DNA of 64,000 bases from Amycolatopsis sp. DSM 110486. Lineage in GTDB: Bacteria; Actinomycetota; Actinomycetes; Mycobacteriales; Pseudonocardiaceae. The position numbers and the translations under genes are program-made. Position 1 is the stretch's first letter. Each line of letters starts with the position of its first letter. Shown here piece by piece: positions 40,062-50,400 of this stretch. Where the stretch lies: positions 10,778,501-10,842,500 of the forward strand of contig NZ_CP080519.1 of the NCBI RefSeq assembly GCF_019468465.1. Direction: 5' to 3'. The notes below the pieces were generated by a model, which was not told where the DNA came from, did no database searches, and worked only from the letters and a program-made list of their open reading frames with translations.

Positions 40062-41447
40062 TCAGCCCTCGTGCAGCGCCTCGACGATGCGGCCGGCCAG
40101 CGCCGCCATCTCGGGCGACCCGATGGTCACCACGACGTCGCCCCGCTGCACGCGCCGCACCACCTCCGCACACGCGACGGAGCCCGACCCGGCGTACACC
40201 TTGTCCTTCTCCGGCAACGGAATCGCGGCGGTGAGCGCCTCGCCGTCATAACCCGCCGCGACGGTCTCGCCGGGGCCGAACACCGGAAGCACCACCGCCT
40301 GGTCCGCCAGGCTCAGCGACTCGGCCATCTCGCCGAGGAACTGCCGCACGCGGTACGCGCGATTGGGCTGGCACACCACGACCAGCCGATGTTCCTGCGC
40401 GACCGACCGCAACGCCGTCAGCGAAGCGGCCATCGACGTGTGGTGGCAGGCGTAGTCGTCGTACACCCGAACGCCGCGCGCGACACCACGGAGCTCGAAC
40501 CGCCTGCGGACGCCCGGAAAACGGCGCAAGCCGCGGGCTGCCCCCGGGATGCCCAGCCGCTGCGCGGTGAGCAGCGCGGCCGCGGAGTTGAGGCCGAGGT
40601 GCTTGCCCATCACCGGCACGTGCACCGCGCCGACGAGGGCGCCGTCGAGCACGGCGTCGTAGCGGATCCCCGTGGTCACCGACGAAAGCCCCACCACGAC
40701 GAGGTCGGCGTCGTTGGCCTCGCCGTAGGTGTACACGGTCCGGCCTTCCGCCCGCAGCGCCGAGGCGAGCCGGCGGCACCGCTCGTCGTCTGCGTTGGTC
40801 ACCACGAAACCGCCGGGGCGCACACGGCGGCAGAAGTCGAGGAACGCCTGCTGCAGCCCCTCGACGTCGCCGTAGGTGTTGAGGTGGTCGGAGTCGATGT
40901 TCGTGACCACCGCGACCTCGGGCGTGTAGGCGAAGAACGAGCGGTCACTCTCGTCGGCCTCCACCACGAAGTACTCCCCCGAGCCGACGCCGCCGGAGCC
41001 GAGCGTGCGGACGTCGCCGCCGATCACGTACGACGGGTCGGCCCCGCCGGCGCGCAGCGCGACCGTGATCATCGCGGTGGTGGTGGTCTTGCCGTGCGTG
41101 CCCGCGACCGCGATCGCCCGGCGCCTCGCCAGCACCGCCGCGAGCGCCTCGGACCGGTGCAGCAGCGGCAGTCCCCGATCGCGAGCCTCGACGAGCTCCA
41201 CGTGGTCGTCGGGGATCGCGGTGGAGTACACCACGGTGTCGGCGGTCCAGAGGTGCCCGGCCGAGTGCCGGCGGTGCACGGTGGCGCCCAGCTCCTCCAG
41301 CAACGCCAGGGCCGGCCGGTCGCCCACCTCGCTGCCGCTCACCGGCACCCCGTGGCGCAGCAGGATCTCCGCGAGGCCCGACATCCCCACCCCGCCGATG
41401 CCGATCAGGTACACGTGGCCCAGGTCCCGCACGGTCAGCTCGTTCAT
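40062..41447 (-). CDS. murC-like: UDP-N-acetylmuramate--L-alanine ligase-like protein (MurC paralog)
   Basis: 461 residues, full MurC length. N-terminal Rossmann GHVYLIGIGGVGMSGLAEIL, P-loop AVAGTHGKTTTTAM, central VVTNIDSDHLNTYGD and YDDYACHHTSMAASL. It would join L-Ala (or another amino acid) to UDP-MurNAc using ATP. The gene is outside any division/cell-wall cluster, which normally holds murC between murG and ftsQ, so this is probably a second copy. ATG 41447; GTG immediately before is the alternative. A role in modified wall synthesis or antibiotic tolerance is speculative. Confidence 0.88.
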   Translation of the reverse strand: MNELTVRDLGHVYLIGIGGVGMSGLAEILLRHGVPVSGSEVGDRPALALLEELGATVHRRHSAGHLWTADTVVYSTAIPDDHVELVEARDRGLPLLHRSEALAAVLARRRAIAVAGTHGKTTTTAMITVALRAGGADPSYVIGGDVRTLGSGGVGSGEYFVVEADESDRSFFAYTPEVAVVTNIDSDHLNTYGDVEGLQQAFLDFCRRVRPGGFVVTNADDERCRRLASALRAEGRTVYTYGEANDADLVVVGLSSVTTGIRYDAVLDGALVGAVHVPVMGKHLGLNSAAALLTAQRLGIPGAARGLRRFPGVRRRFELRGVARGVRVYDDYACHHTSMAASLTALRSVAQEHRLVVVCQPNRAYRVRQFLGEMAESLSLADQAVVLPVFGPGETVAAGYDGEALTAAIPLPEKDKVYAGSGSVACAEVVRRVQRGDVVVTIGSPEMAALAGRIVEALHEG

Positions 41448-41564
41448 CACGCACTCTCTTGTGTCCGGTGAGGACTCCCTGTCCCCGGATTCGAGGGTGC
41501 TGCCGGCATGTCCTCGGACCGCGCGCTCTCTGTCGCGGCAAGGCAACAGCCGTGTGCCGATCCG

Positions 41565-42266
41565 TCAGCGCGGCACTGAGAACGGCTGCCGGTCCGGGTG
41601 CCCGGGCGCCGGCTGAGGCGCGGCGAGGACGACGGTCGTGGCGTCGGCGGGCAGCCGCGGACGGTGGCGCTCGACCACGCACGCCGAGGCCAGCGCGTAG
41701 CCGGCCGCCGCGAGGAAGAAGCCGCCGAGGCAGTCGCTGGGGCGGTGCCAGCCGACGGTGAGCGTCGAGACGCCGACCGCGACGATCCACGCCACGCCCA
41801 GTGGCGCCGCCACGAACCGCCCCACACGCGGCAGCACGAGCAGCAGCGCGAACACGCTCATCGCCGCCACCGTCACGTGGCCGCTGGGGAAGCTGTTGCT
41901 GGTGGAGTGGATGCGCTCGGCCAGGTTCGGCCGGTCGAGGGCGACCTTGAGCAGCTGCGCGAAGCCCGCGACCACCACCATGAGCCCGACGGCCGCCGCC
42001 GTGCGCCGGTACGCGCGCCGCAGCAGGCCGATCACCACGACCAGCACGAGCGCGAGGGTGAACAGCACCGGCACCGGGACCTCCAGCGGCAGCGGCACCT
42101 CCCCCGACGCGCGGGTGAACGACGGGTCGAACGTCTCCAGGACCCGCTGGTCGGCCTCCTGGCCGGACTCCGTGCGGACCAGCAGCAAGTACGTCACCCC
42201 CGTCGCCACGACGAGGAGGACGGCGGCCAGCAGCCGCCAGGCGATGCCGAGCACTCGGTTGTTCAC
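41565..42266 (-). CDS. PAP2-family membrane phosphatase
   Basis: 233 residues, six membrane segments. The three phosphatase motifs are KVALDRPN (C1), SNSFPSGHVTVAAM (C2) and GWHRPSDCLGGF (C3). Members dephosphorylate undecaprenyl pyrophosphate, phosphatidic acid or related lipids at the outer face. GTG 42266. It is directly upstream of the MurC-like gene on the same strand (117 bp), so a shared envelope role is plausible. Confidence 0.9.
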   Translation of the reverse strand: MNNRVLGIAWRLLAAVLLVVATGVTYLLLVRTESGQEADQRVLETFDPSFTRASGEVPLPLEVPVPVLFTLALVLVVVIGLLRRAYRRTAAAVGLMVVVAGFAQLLKVALDRPNLAERIHSTSNSFPSGHVTVAAMSVFALLLVLPRVGRFVAAPLGVAWIVAVGVSTLTVGWHRPSDCLGGFFLAAAGYALASACVVERHRPRLPADATTVVLAAPQPAPGHPDRQPFSVPR

Positions 42267-42381
42267 CCCGTCCAGCCTGCCAACGCTTCGTCCGCGGTGG
42301 GCCCGGGAAATGTCATGGGTCTGCAACAACTGCGCATTGGTTCCGCACGGACCAGTCCCCTGTGGACGGACGGGCCTCTCC

Positions 42382-43407
42382 TCACCCCACCCGCAGCGTG
42401 GTCCCCCGCGGGATCAACGTCGGCGCGAATCGGCGCGTGGTGGCCGGCACCCCGGCGCCCGCGTCGATCAGCAGATCCACGGCCGCGCCGGCGATCTCCG
42501 TGAACGGGACGCGGATCGTGGTGAGCGGCACCGGCAGGCGCGCGGCGAGCGGAATGTCGTTGTACCCCACCACGGACAGCTCCTCGGGCACGCGCACACC
42601 GGCGCGCTGCACGGCCGAGAGCAGCCCGACGGCGGTGTTGTCGTTCACGGCGAACACGGCGGTGGGGCGCGGGTCGAGGGCGAGCAGGGCGCGCCCGGCG
42701 TCCTCGCCGCTCTCCATGCTGAACGTCGAGGGCAGGACCACTGCCGGGAGGCCGGCCTCCCGCAACGCGTCCTCGTAACCGGCCCGGCGGCCGAGCGCGC
42801 TGGACGCATACGCCGGACCCGCGACCAGGGCGACGCGGCGGTGTCCGAGGTCCAGGAGGTGCCGGGTGGCGAGGTAGCCGCCGAGGCGGTCGTCGCCCAC
42901 GGCCGCGGCGCTGTCGCCGAACGTGCGCATCGCCAGCACGTGCGGCACCCCGCGCTCCAGCAACTCCTGACAGAAGCCGCCTTCGGTGCGTGCGGTGGTG
43001 AGGATCAGGCCGTCGACGCGGCGCCCGAGCAGCATCCGGCCGTTCTCGCGCTCCAGCTCCGGCTCGTCGTGCGAGGTCGCGACCAGCGCGTGGTACCCGC
43101 GGCGCGTGCACGCCGTGGCGACCTCCTCGTAGAACATCGCCATCACCGTGTCGGTCAGCCGCGGCACGAGCACGCCGAACGTGTTGGTCTGCTGGCGTCG
43201 CAGGTTGGCCGCGACCGGGTTCGGCTCGTAGCCCACGCCCTCGGCGATCTCGCGGATCCGCGCCGCCGACGGGCTGCGGAAGAACCGGTGCTCGGGGTTG
43301 AGCGCGCGCGAGACCGTCGACTTGCTGACGCCGGCTGCCAGCGCGACGTCGCTGATCGTCGGGCGGGCCCCCGGCTCCCGGGTGATCTCCGGTGTTCGCT
43401 CGCTCAT
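42382..43407 (-). CDS. LacI-family transcriptional regulator
   Basis: 341 residues. HTH and hinge: TISDVALAAGVSKSTVSRAL, IREIAEGVGYEPNPVAANLR; then the periplasmic-binding-type sugar domain (FGVLVPRLTDTVMAMFYEEV, SVVGYNDIPLA). ATG 43407 with AAGGAG upstream. It is divergent from the broken dapA-like gene, with two matching operator half-sites between them. Confidence 0.92.
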   Translation of the reverse strand: MSERTPEITREPGARPTISDVALAAGVSKSTVSRALNPEHRFFRSPSAARIREIAEGVGYEPNPVAANLRRQQTNTFGVLVPRLTDTVMAMFYEEVATACTRRGYHALVATSHDEPELERENGRMLLGRRVDGLILTTARTEGGFCQELLERGVPHVLAMRTFGDSAAAVGDDRLGGYLATRHLLDLGHRRVALVAGPAYASSALGRRAGYEDALREAGLPAVVLPSTFSMESGEDAGRALLALDPRPTAVFAVNDNTAVGLLSAVQRAGVRVPEELSVVGYNDIPLAARLPVPLTTIRVPFTEIAGAAVDLLIDAGAGVPATTRRFAPTLIPRGTTLRVG

Positions 43408-43445
43408 GCGGCTCCTTGACTCTCGGGCAACCCGCAGCCTACCTT

Positions 43446-43475
43446 TGTGCAACCGATTCCCTCATCGTTTGCACA
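43446..43475. promoter_or_regulatory. LacI-type operators between the regulator and the dapA-like gene
   Basis: TGTGCAACCGA and TCGTTTGCACA form 11-bp inverted arms (one mismatch) with 8 bp between. Each arm also fits half of the LacI-family consensus with a central CG (TGCAANCGNT). The position, 20-50 bp before the dapA-like start, suits repression by the adjacent LacI protein. Confidence 0.65.
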
Positions 43476-43495
43476 GCCTGAAACAAGGGAGTGTC

Positions 43496-43630
43496 ATGAA
43501 GTCTCTGGATCTGCGCGGCCTCGTCCCGGCGTGCGTCACCCCGTTCACCGAGAGCGGCGACGTCGACCACGAAGCCCTCGCGGTGCACGGGCGCTGGCTC
43601 GCCGGCCTGCCGGGCGTCAAGGGCATCGTG
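43496..43630 (+). pseudogene. truncated dihydrodipicolinate-synthase-family gene (5' end only)
   Basis: ATG 43496 with AAGGGAG just upstream. The first ~45 residues (LRGLVPACVTPFTESGDVDH, ending GLPGVKGIV) are a perfect family N-terminus; the expected NGHAGEG catalytic-loop segment never follows. At 43631 the sequence switches to transporter DNA in inverted orientation. About 250 residues of the gene are missing, so this is a deletion remnant still under the LacI-type promoter. Confidence 0.75.
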
Positions 43631-43758
43631 CGAACAGGAACCCGCCCGCGATCGAGGCGAAGCCCTGGAACGTCGCCACGCTCACCAGTGCCACCGTGGA
43701 CACGTGCAGTGAGCCGGACAGGTAGGTGAGCGGGTAGCCGACGAGGTTGATCTCGGCG
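43631..43758 (-). pseudogene. inverted internal fragment of the adjacent MFS transporter gene
   Basis: In the minus sense this 128-bp piece encodes GAEINLVGYPLTYLSG followed by VATFQGFASIAGGFLF, the loop after helix 1 and helix 2 of an MFS protein. Flipping it and joining it at 43759 restores an open frame through FLFAGWLGDTLGRRRTY, the signature loop between helices 2 and 3. It is therefore a local inversion, not an independent gene. Confidence 0.7.
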
Positions 43759-44843
43759 CCGGCTGGCTCGGCGACACCCTCGGTCGCCGCCGCACGTACG
43801 CGATCTCCGTGCTCGCCTTCGGCGTCGCCGCCGTGCTCGGCGGGCTGGCGCCGAGCTTCGGGACGTTCCTGGCCACCCGGCTGCTGGCCGGTCTCGGCAT
43901 GGGCGGCCTGTTCGGCCTGTCGTTCTCGATGTTCACCGAGTGCTGGAAAACCACCCGCCGCGGCACGATGGGTGGCCTGATCCAGTCGATGTACTTCCTC
44001 GGCGAGATCGTGACGGTCGGCGTGCTCTACGCGTGCCTGTCCTGGTTCGGCAACGACCTTGGCTGGCGCACCGGCTACGTCGTGATCGGCGTGGTGAGCG
44101 TGGTGATCGGGCTCGCGGCCTTCCGGCTGCTGCCGGAGTCGCGCCACTGGCTCGAGTACCAACGGCGGCTGCGCGAGGGCACCGTGCCGCCCGAGCTGCG
44201 GCGCACGCGCGTGCCGATCCTGGACGTGTTCCGCTCGAAAGTGGTCTACGGCAGCGTGATCTTCATGGTGCTGTCCACGGCCATGTTCCTCACGACCAAC
44301 TCCGTCGGCGTGTACCTGTCCACGTACCTGCTGAAGGTGCAGCACCTGCCGCTGGGCACGGCGAGCGGCGTGGTGCTGATCGGCTACGTGTTCACGATCC
44401 TCGCCTACACGGCGACGGGCACGTTGTCGGACCTTGTGCGGCGCAAGTACGCGTTCCTGGCCGCCTGCGTGTTCGGCGTGGCCGGCTTCGCCTGGTTCCT
44501 CGGACAGGTCTTGAGCGGCACGGACCACGTGAGCTCGTCCTTCTGGGGCGACGCCACGTTCTGGGCACTGATGTGGTCGGCCGCGGCCTGCGGCGGCTTC
44601 GGCGTGCTGGGCGTGTGGATGTCGGAGTACTACCCGACGCGCATCCGGTCCACGGGCGCGAACAGCAGCTACTACGTCGGCCGCGGCCTCGGTGCCGGCG
44701 TGTACCCGCTTTTCGCGCTGACCCTGGCGGGCGGCGGCATTCCGCTCGCGTTGGCACTGGGCATTCTGGGCCCGTTGGCGGGGATTGTTTTCTCCGCGAT
44801 AGCGCCGGACCGAACCGGACGCGACATCGTGGCCATCGAATAG
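43759..44843 (+). pseudogene. MFS transporter, N-terminally truncated by rearrangement
   Basis: The remaining frame starts in the GWLGDTLGRRRTY loop and continues through ten helices to GRDIVAIE. Helix 1 is missing and helix 2 is inverted just upstream, so no normal protein can be made, although GTG 43809 could start a shortened one. The intact gene was probably a sugar-acid or aromatic-acid:H+ symporter co-regulated with the dapA-like gene by LacI. Apart from its N-terminus the sequence shows no stops, so the event looks recent. Confidence 0.75.
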
Positions 44844-44888
44844 GGCAGTGCCGTTCGAGAGAATTGCTGTTTCCGGATAAAGATGGTT

Positions 44889-44923
44889 CCGGTGCCCGCC
44901 GGGGAATGGCCGGCGGGCACCGG
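44889..44923. terminator. bidirectional hairpin between convergent genes
   Basis: CCGGTGCCCGCCGG and CCGGCGGGCACCGG, a perfect 14-bp stem with a 7-nt loop. In the minus sense it is followed by ATCTTTATC. It separates the MFS remnant from the secreted-protein gene, which end on either side. Confidence 0.8.
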
Positions 44924-44930
44924 GATCAGC

Positions 44931-45347
44931 TCACTGGCGCCAGTCGACGATCACCGCGATGCTGCCGCCCATGCTCTTGACCCGGACCTGCGGGTTGGCG
45001 GCCATGTTGCCCCACGGCACCGTCATCTTGCCGCTCTTGCCGCAGCCGAGGCTGAACCAGCCGCCCTTCGGGTGCTTGGCGTCGAAACCCCAGCCCTGGA
45101 CGCACGCGGACTGGTTGGTGCCTTCCTGCACGTTCCAGCCGTATCCCGCGCGGAAACCCGCGTGGCCGAGGATCGCGCAGTTCGACTTGCTGACCGGGCC
45201 CCACTTCCCGATGATGCCCGACGCCTGGTGCGGGTCGGTGCACGCATTGGCCGGCGCCGCGTTCGCAACGCCAGCGCCGGCCACCAGCGTGCCGGCCGCC
45301 GCGACCGCGGCGACGAGCGCACCGATCCGCGAAATCCGCTTCCCCAT
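44931..45347 (-). CDS. small secreted protein with four cysteines, unknown
   Basis: 138 residues from ATG 45347 (GGAGGGA about 10 nt upstream). Signal peptide KRISRIGALVAAVAAAGTLV with cleavage after ANA (about residue 31). The mature ~107 residues hold four cysteines (ACTDPH, NCAILG, ACVQGW, GCGKSG), enough for two disulphides, and end on a strand-like SIAVIVDWRQ. Rich in Gly and Trp. No family recognised; an inhibitor, lectin-like or wall-associated role would be guesses. Confidence 0.8.
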   Translation of the reverse strand: MGKRISRIGALVAAVAAAGTLVAGAGVANAAPANACTDPHQASGIIGKWGPVSKSNCAILGHAGFRAGYGWNVQEGTNQSACVQGWGFDAKHPKGGWFSLGCGKSGKMTVPWGNMAANPQVRVKSMGGSIAVIVDWRQ

Positions 45348-45494
45348 GTGTTCTGTTCCCTCCAGTAGGAGCGGCAAGATCATCTCGCCGCGAACCGAAC
45401 GTACAACGGAACAGCCGAGCGGCGCACCTCGAAAGTGGCCATTTAGGAATGACTTAGGGTTGCCGCGAATTCCCTCGCAGAAAATGAATCGCAT

Positions 45495-47348
45495 TCACGC
45501 CGGGGTCAGGGCCGCGCGCCCGCGGCTGATCCGCAGCACGTCGGCGAGGACCAGGTCGGCGAGCAGCCGCTCCTCCTCGTCCGGCAGGTCCGGCCGGGAG
45601 GGCGGCGGTGCACCGGTGGTCAGCGCCGCGGCGGCGTCGGCGGTGAAGCCGGCCAGCTCGGCCGAACCGGTGCGGCGCTGGAGCATCGCGCCGGCCGACG
45701 CCGCGAGGCCGCGCAGGCCTTCCACCGACTCGTCGAGAGCGTCGCGTTGAGTGGAGTCCGGGCCGCGGGTGCCGGGTTCGGGCGCGAGCAGGTCCTGGTG
45801 CGTGCGCACGGCCGTGCGGAAGCGCGGGCCGACCTCGCGCGCGTCGCCGCCCGGTTCTCCGCGCAGGCGCGCGGCGACGGATCCGAGCAGCTCGCCCATC
45901 GCGGCCGTCGCGTCCGAAAAGCGTTGCGCCACTGGGGGTTTCGGCACGCCCGGCACGGCGGCGAACCCGAACAGCAGCGCGATCGCGACGGCGAGCGCCA
46001 CCAGCAGCACGTACTCCGCGAGCGTCGCGCCGGGGTCGAGATGCTTGGTCACCGCGTTGACGCTCACGCTCATCAGCACGATGCATCCGTTGAACACCAG
46101 GGGCTGCGCCTGCATGAACGGGAACCCGACGAGCAGCGCGACGAGCCCCAGCGGCAGCAGCGCCGAGTGCGGCAGCAGCCACAGCGCGAGCGCGAGCACC
46201 ACGGCCCCGGCCACCGAGCCGGCCACGCGCTGCCAGACCTTCGCGAGCGTGTCGCGCCATTCGGGCTGCATGATCGCGAACGTCGTCATCAGGAACGACA
46301 CCGTGAGCGGGTCACCCGGGCGCAACGACGCGATCACGACGGCCAGCAGCATGCCCAGCGCGCACCGGACGGCGTGGCGCAGCTGGGCCGAGCGCCACGA
46401 CAACGCGCCGGCGGCCTCGCGGCGCAACGCCGTGCGCACGATGTGGCGCGGGAAGTCCACGAGGGACTCGTCGCGCGTCGAGACGGCCTCGCGCACCGCG
46501 GCGACCGCCGTCCACAGGTCATCGACGAGCACGCGGGTGTCGCCGGGCAGGCCGATCTCCGGGTCGACGCGCTCGACCTCGGGTACGCCGGCCGGGTCGA
46601 GGGTCTTGACGCGGACCGCGTCCGCGAGCTGCGTCAGCGCCGCCTCGACGGCCGCCAGCACCGCGGTGACGGCCGCCGCCTGGTCCGCGTCCAGTACGCG
46701 CAGCCGGTCGCGTAGCACCGCAGCTGTGCCGTGGCAGCGCAGACCCGCCGCGACCACACGCGCCTGCCAGCGCAGCGGCCGGTCGGCCAGCCACAGCCGA
46801 ACGGCGCGTTCGGCGCTCTCGCGGTCCGGTCCGCCCAGCGCGTCGGCGAGCGCGGCGCGCGTCGGCTTGCCCGGGTCGCCCAGGCCCGTCAGCAGCCGCA
46901 GCACGAACACCACGCCGATGGCCAGCGCGGGCGCGCCGAGGATCTGTCCGACGCTCGCCGCGCCCGTGAGCTGGAAGCCGTAGCCGAACACCGACGACGT
47001 CCCGAGCCCGAGGCCCACGGTCACGTACCGCGCGCCCAGGGCCGGCAGCAGCGCCGCGCAGAACACCACGAGCACAAGCAGCGCGATCGCCGCGGTGTGC
47101 GAGACCTGCCCGAGCAGCCGCGGCCCGGCCGCGCCGATCACCACCGCCGGCGCGAACGCCGCCAGCAGCTTGAGGTCCGGCAGCAGCGGTCCGCCGTTGG
47201 CCGCGATGAAGCAGAACAACGCGGTCAGCCCGGCGAGGATCATCGTGCCACCGAGGCCGAGCACCGCCCCGAGCCCGGCCGTGCCGCCGACCACCGCCAG
47301 GATCACGACGAGCAAACCGCCGCCGCGCGCCAGAACGTTCACCCGCAC
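45495..47348 (-). CDS. FUSC-family membrane protein (aromatic-acid exporter-like)
   Basis: 617 residues. Six helices at the N-terminus (LLVVILAVVGGTAGLGAVLG onward), a ~150-residue cytosolic domain, then a second helix block containing the FUSC core (LRHAVRCALGMLLAVVIA, DPLTVSFLMTTFAIMQPEWRDTL, VWQRVAGSVAGAVVL). The family exports fusaric, p-hydroxybenzoic or related aromatic acids. GTG 47348 is chosen; GTG 47342 is equally possible. It lies 113 bp downstream of the indolepyruvate oxidoreductase, whose pathway yields aryl acids (link inferred). Confidence 0.87.
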   Translation of the reverse strand: MRVNVLARGGGLLVVILAVVGGTAGLGAVLGLGGTMILAGLTALFCFIAANGGPLLPDLKLLAAFAPAVVIGAAGPRLLGQVSHTAAIALLVLVVFCAALLPALGARYVTVGLGLGTSSVFGYGFQLTGAASVGQILGAPALAIGVVFVLRLLTGLGDPGKPTRAALADALGGPDRESAERAVRLWLADRPLRWQARVVAAGLRCHGTAAVLRDRLRVLDADQAAAVTAVLAAVEAALTQLADAVRVKTLDPAGVPEVERVDPEIGLPGDTRVLVDDLWTAVAAVREAVSTRDESLVDFPRHIVRTALRREAAGALSWRSAQLRHAVRCALGMLLAVVIASLRPGDPLTVSFLMTTFAIMQPEWRDTLAKVWQRVAGSVAGAVVLALALWLLPHSALLPLGLVALLVGFPFMQAQPLVFNGCIVLMSVSVNAVTKHLDPGATLAEYVLLVALAVAIALLFGFAAVPGVPKPPVAQRFSDATAAMGELLGSVAARLRGEPGGDAREVGPRFRTAVRTHQDLLAPEPGTRGPDSTQRDALDESVEGLRGLAASAGAMLQRRTGSAELAGFTADAAAALTTGAPPPSRPDLPDEEERLLADLVLADVLRISRGRAALTPA

Positions 47349-47461
47349 CTCACCGTCTTCGCGCTTCTTCCCGCGGAAGCCTCGCACCCCGGCAGCGGCG
47401 GCGCCACTCCCGGTCCGAGTCCTTTGTGGCTGAGTCCTTTGTGGACCCGGACCGGGAGCGC

Positions 47462-50400
47462 TCAGGCGGTGATCGTGGCCAGCAGCTCCGCCGCGCGGGT
47501 GCGGAAGGTCTCGACGTTGGCGAGCTTGATGTCCTCGTAGCCCCGCACGACGTCGGGCAGCGCGGCGAGCTCCTCGAACGCGTCGGCGGTCTTCGGGGTG
47601 AGGTGGGCGAGCCCGCGCTCCACGAGGTGCTGGTACTCCCCCGGCAGAGCCCGCTCGACGCGGCGGACCTTCGCGTAACCGAACACATCGGCCCGGGTGC
47701 CGCGCAGGCGGCGGGCACGCTTCAGCGTGCGGAAGGCCACCGTGGCGGTGCGGCCGCGCAGGCGAATCTTGCGCTTCATGCCCATCGCGCGCAGCACCGG
47801 CGGGTGCAGCAGCACGGCGACGTCGGCGTCCGCGCCGAACTCCGCCGCCCGCCGCGCCTGCTCGACCGGGTCCAGGTGCAGGCGCGCGACCTCGTACTCG
47901 TCCTTGTACGCCAGCAGTTTGTGCAGCCCGCGCGCGTACGCGGCGGCGATGCGGGCCCCCGTGTCGGCGTCCGTGCGCTCGGCCGCCTCCGCGGCCAGCT
48001 CCCGGACCTGGGTGGCGTAGCGGCGCGCGAGCGTCTCGTCCTGGAAACCGATCAGGTCGGCGACGCGCGGCGCCAGCACCTGCTCGAAGTCGCCGGCGGC
48101 GATCGTCGCGGCCACGGCGTCCACCGCCACTTCCGCGACGGCCGGGGAGATCGCGGCGGCCCGCACGGCGGCCGGGTCGACGACCGCGGCGCGGCCCCAG
48201 CGGAACGCCGCCAGCGCCTTCTCCACGGCGGTGCCGTTGAGCCGGATCGCCGCCTCGATCGCGTCGGCCGAGATCGGCACCACGCCGTGCTGGTAGGCCG
48301 CGCCGACGAGCAGCATGTTGGCCGGCATGTGGTCGCCGAAGAGCTCCTCGGCCAGCTCGTTCGCGTCGAGCGCCACGAGGTCGCGGGTCACGGCGCTGAT
48401 CTTCTCCAGCGCGTCGTCGTTCGAACCGGGCAGCACCACGCGGTGGGTGACCATCGCGGCCGTGGGCACCAGCGCCGTGTTGACCACGGCGACGGTGTGG
48501 CCCGCCCGCGCGGTGGCGAGGTTGCCCGCGTCGGCCGCGCCGAGCAGGTCGAATCCCACGAGCACGTCGGCGGTCGCGCGCGAGGCCCGCAGCGAACCGG
48601 TCACGGGCGACTTGGAGATCCGGATGTCGGAGACGACCGGGCCGCCCTTCTGCGCCAGGCCGGTCTGCTCCAGGCCGGCGGCGAACCGGCCGTCGAGGTG
48701 CGCGGCCATTTGCAGCACCGCCGAGATCGTGACCACGCCCGTGCCACCGATGCCGGGCATCCGCATCAACACGGTGTCCACTTCGGACAGCCGGGCCGCC
48801 GGTTCCGCCAGCGCCACGGGGAGCTCGGGTACCTCGCGGCGCGGTTTCTTCGTGCCGGGCGTCACGAGCAGGAACGACGGGCAGTCGCCCTTGAGGCAGG
48901 TGAAGTCGCTGTTGCACGAGGACTGGTGGATGCGCGTCTTGGCGCCGAACTCCGTCTCGACCGGCCGCACCGACAGGCAGGTGGACACGTCGCCGCAGTC
49001 GCCGCAGCCCTCGCACACTCGCTCGTTGACGACCACGCGCTCGGCCGGCGTCGGCAGCTGGCCGCGCTTGCGCAGCCGGCGTTCCTCGGCCGCGCACCGG
49101 TCGTCGTGGATCAGCACGGTGACGCCGTCGGTCGCGGCCAGCTCCGCCTCGACCTCGGCGAAGTCGTCGCGGTGGCGCACCGACGCGATCGGGTCGAGCG
49201 ACACGCCGCGGTAGTCGGCCGGGCTTTCGGTCGTGATCACGATCCGCCGCACGCCCTCCACAGCCAGCAGGCGCGTGATGGAGGGGACGTCGAGCCGGCC
49301 CTCGGCGCGCTGGCCGCCGGTCATGGCGACCGCGTCGTTGTAGAGCAGCTTGTACGTCATGGTCGCGCCGCCGGCCACGGCCGCGCGGATGGCGAGCGAG
49401 CCGGAGTGGTGGAACGTGCCGTCGCCGAGGTTCTGCACGAAGTGGCGGTCGTCGGTGAACGGCGCGAGGCCGAGCCACTGCGCGCCCTCGCCGCCCATCT
49501 GCGTGAGGCCGATCTGGTGGCCGCGGCCCGCGCCGTCGATGGCCACCATCGCGTGGCAGCCGATGCCGACGCCCACGAGCGTGTCGTCGCCCGTACGCGT
49601 GGAGACGTTGTGCGGGCAGCCGGAGCAGAAGAACGGCGTACGCGGCGCGGTGGCGGTGGGCAGCGCGATGCGCGGCGGGCGCGGCGGCGTGATCGCGTCC
49701 AGGTGCACGGCGGCGGTGCGCGGCAGCCGGTCCGAGCCGACGACGGCTTCGATGCGCTTGACCAGCGCCTTCGCCACGTCTTCCGCGACGAGCTGACCCC
49801 GGCCGGTGAGCAGCGGCCGGCCGGTCTCGTCGCGGCGGCCGACCACGTTGGGCGCCCCCGGGCGGTGGTAGAGCGCCTCCTTGAGGTGGCCTTCGAGGAA
49901 CGGCACCTTGTCCTCGACCACGAGCACCTCGTCGAGGCCCTCGGTGAGCTCGGCCAGCACGTCGGCGTCGAGGGGGTAGGGCATGGCGAGGCGGATCAGT
50001 CGCAGGCCGAGCGCCTCCATGGCGGCCTCGTCGAGCCCCAGGTCCTGCAGCGCGCGCTGCACCACGGCGTAGCCGGTGCCCGACGCGAGCACCCCGAGCT
50101 TGGCCGCGCGGGCGGTGAAGGTGACGCGGTTCAGGCCGGTCGCGCGGGCGTACGCGCGGGCCAGGTCGAGGCGGCGGGTGAACATGTCGTGCTCGGCGTC
50201 GAGCGCGGGCGCGCCGACCAGCGCGCGCCCGGTCGGGCGCAGGGTCTCGGGCGGCATCGGGATGCCGTGGGCCAGCGTGTGCATGTCGACCGTGGCCGAC
50301 GCGTCGGCGATGTCCGCGACGATCTTCAGACCGGTCCACAGCCCGCTCGCCCGCGAGAGCGCCACCGCGTGCAGGCCGAACTCGATGATCTCGGCGACGC

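Noticed and set aside
43631..43758. Invertible (phase-variable) promoter or switch
   Set aside because: No inverted repeats flank the segment, and both genes around it are truncated, so a one-off rearrangement or assembly error is more likely than programmed inversion.
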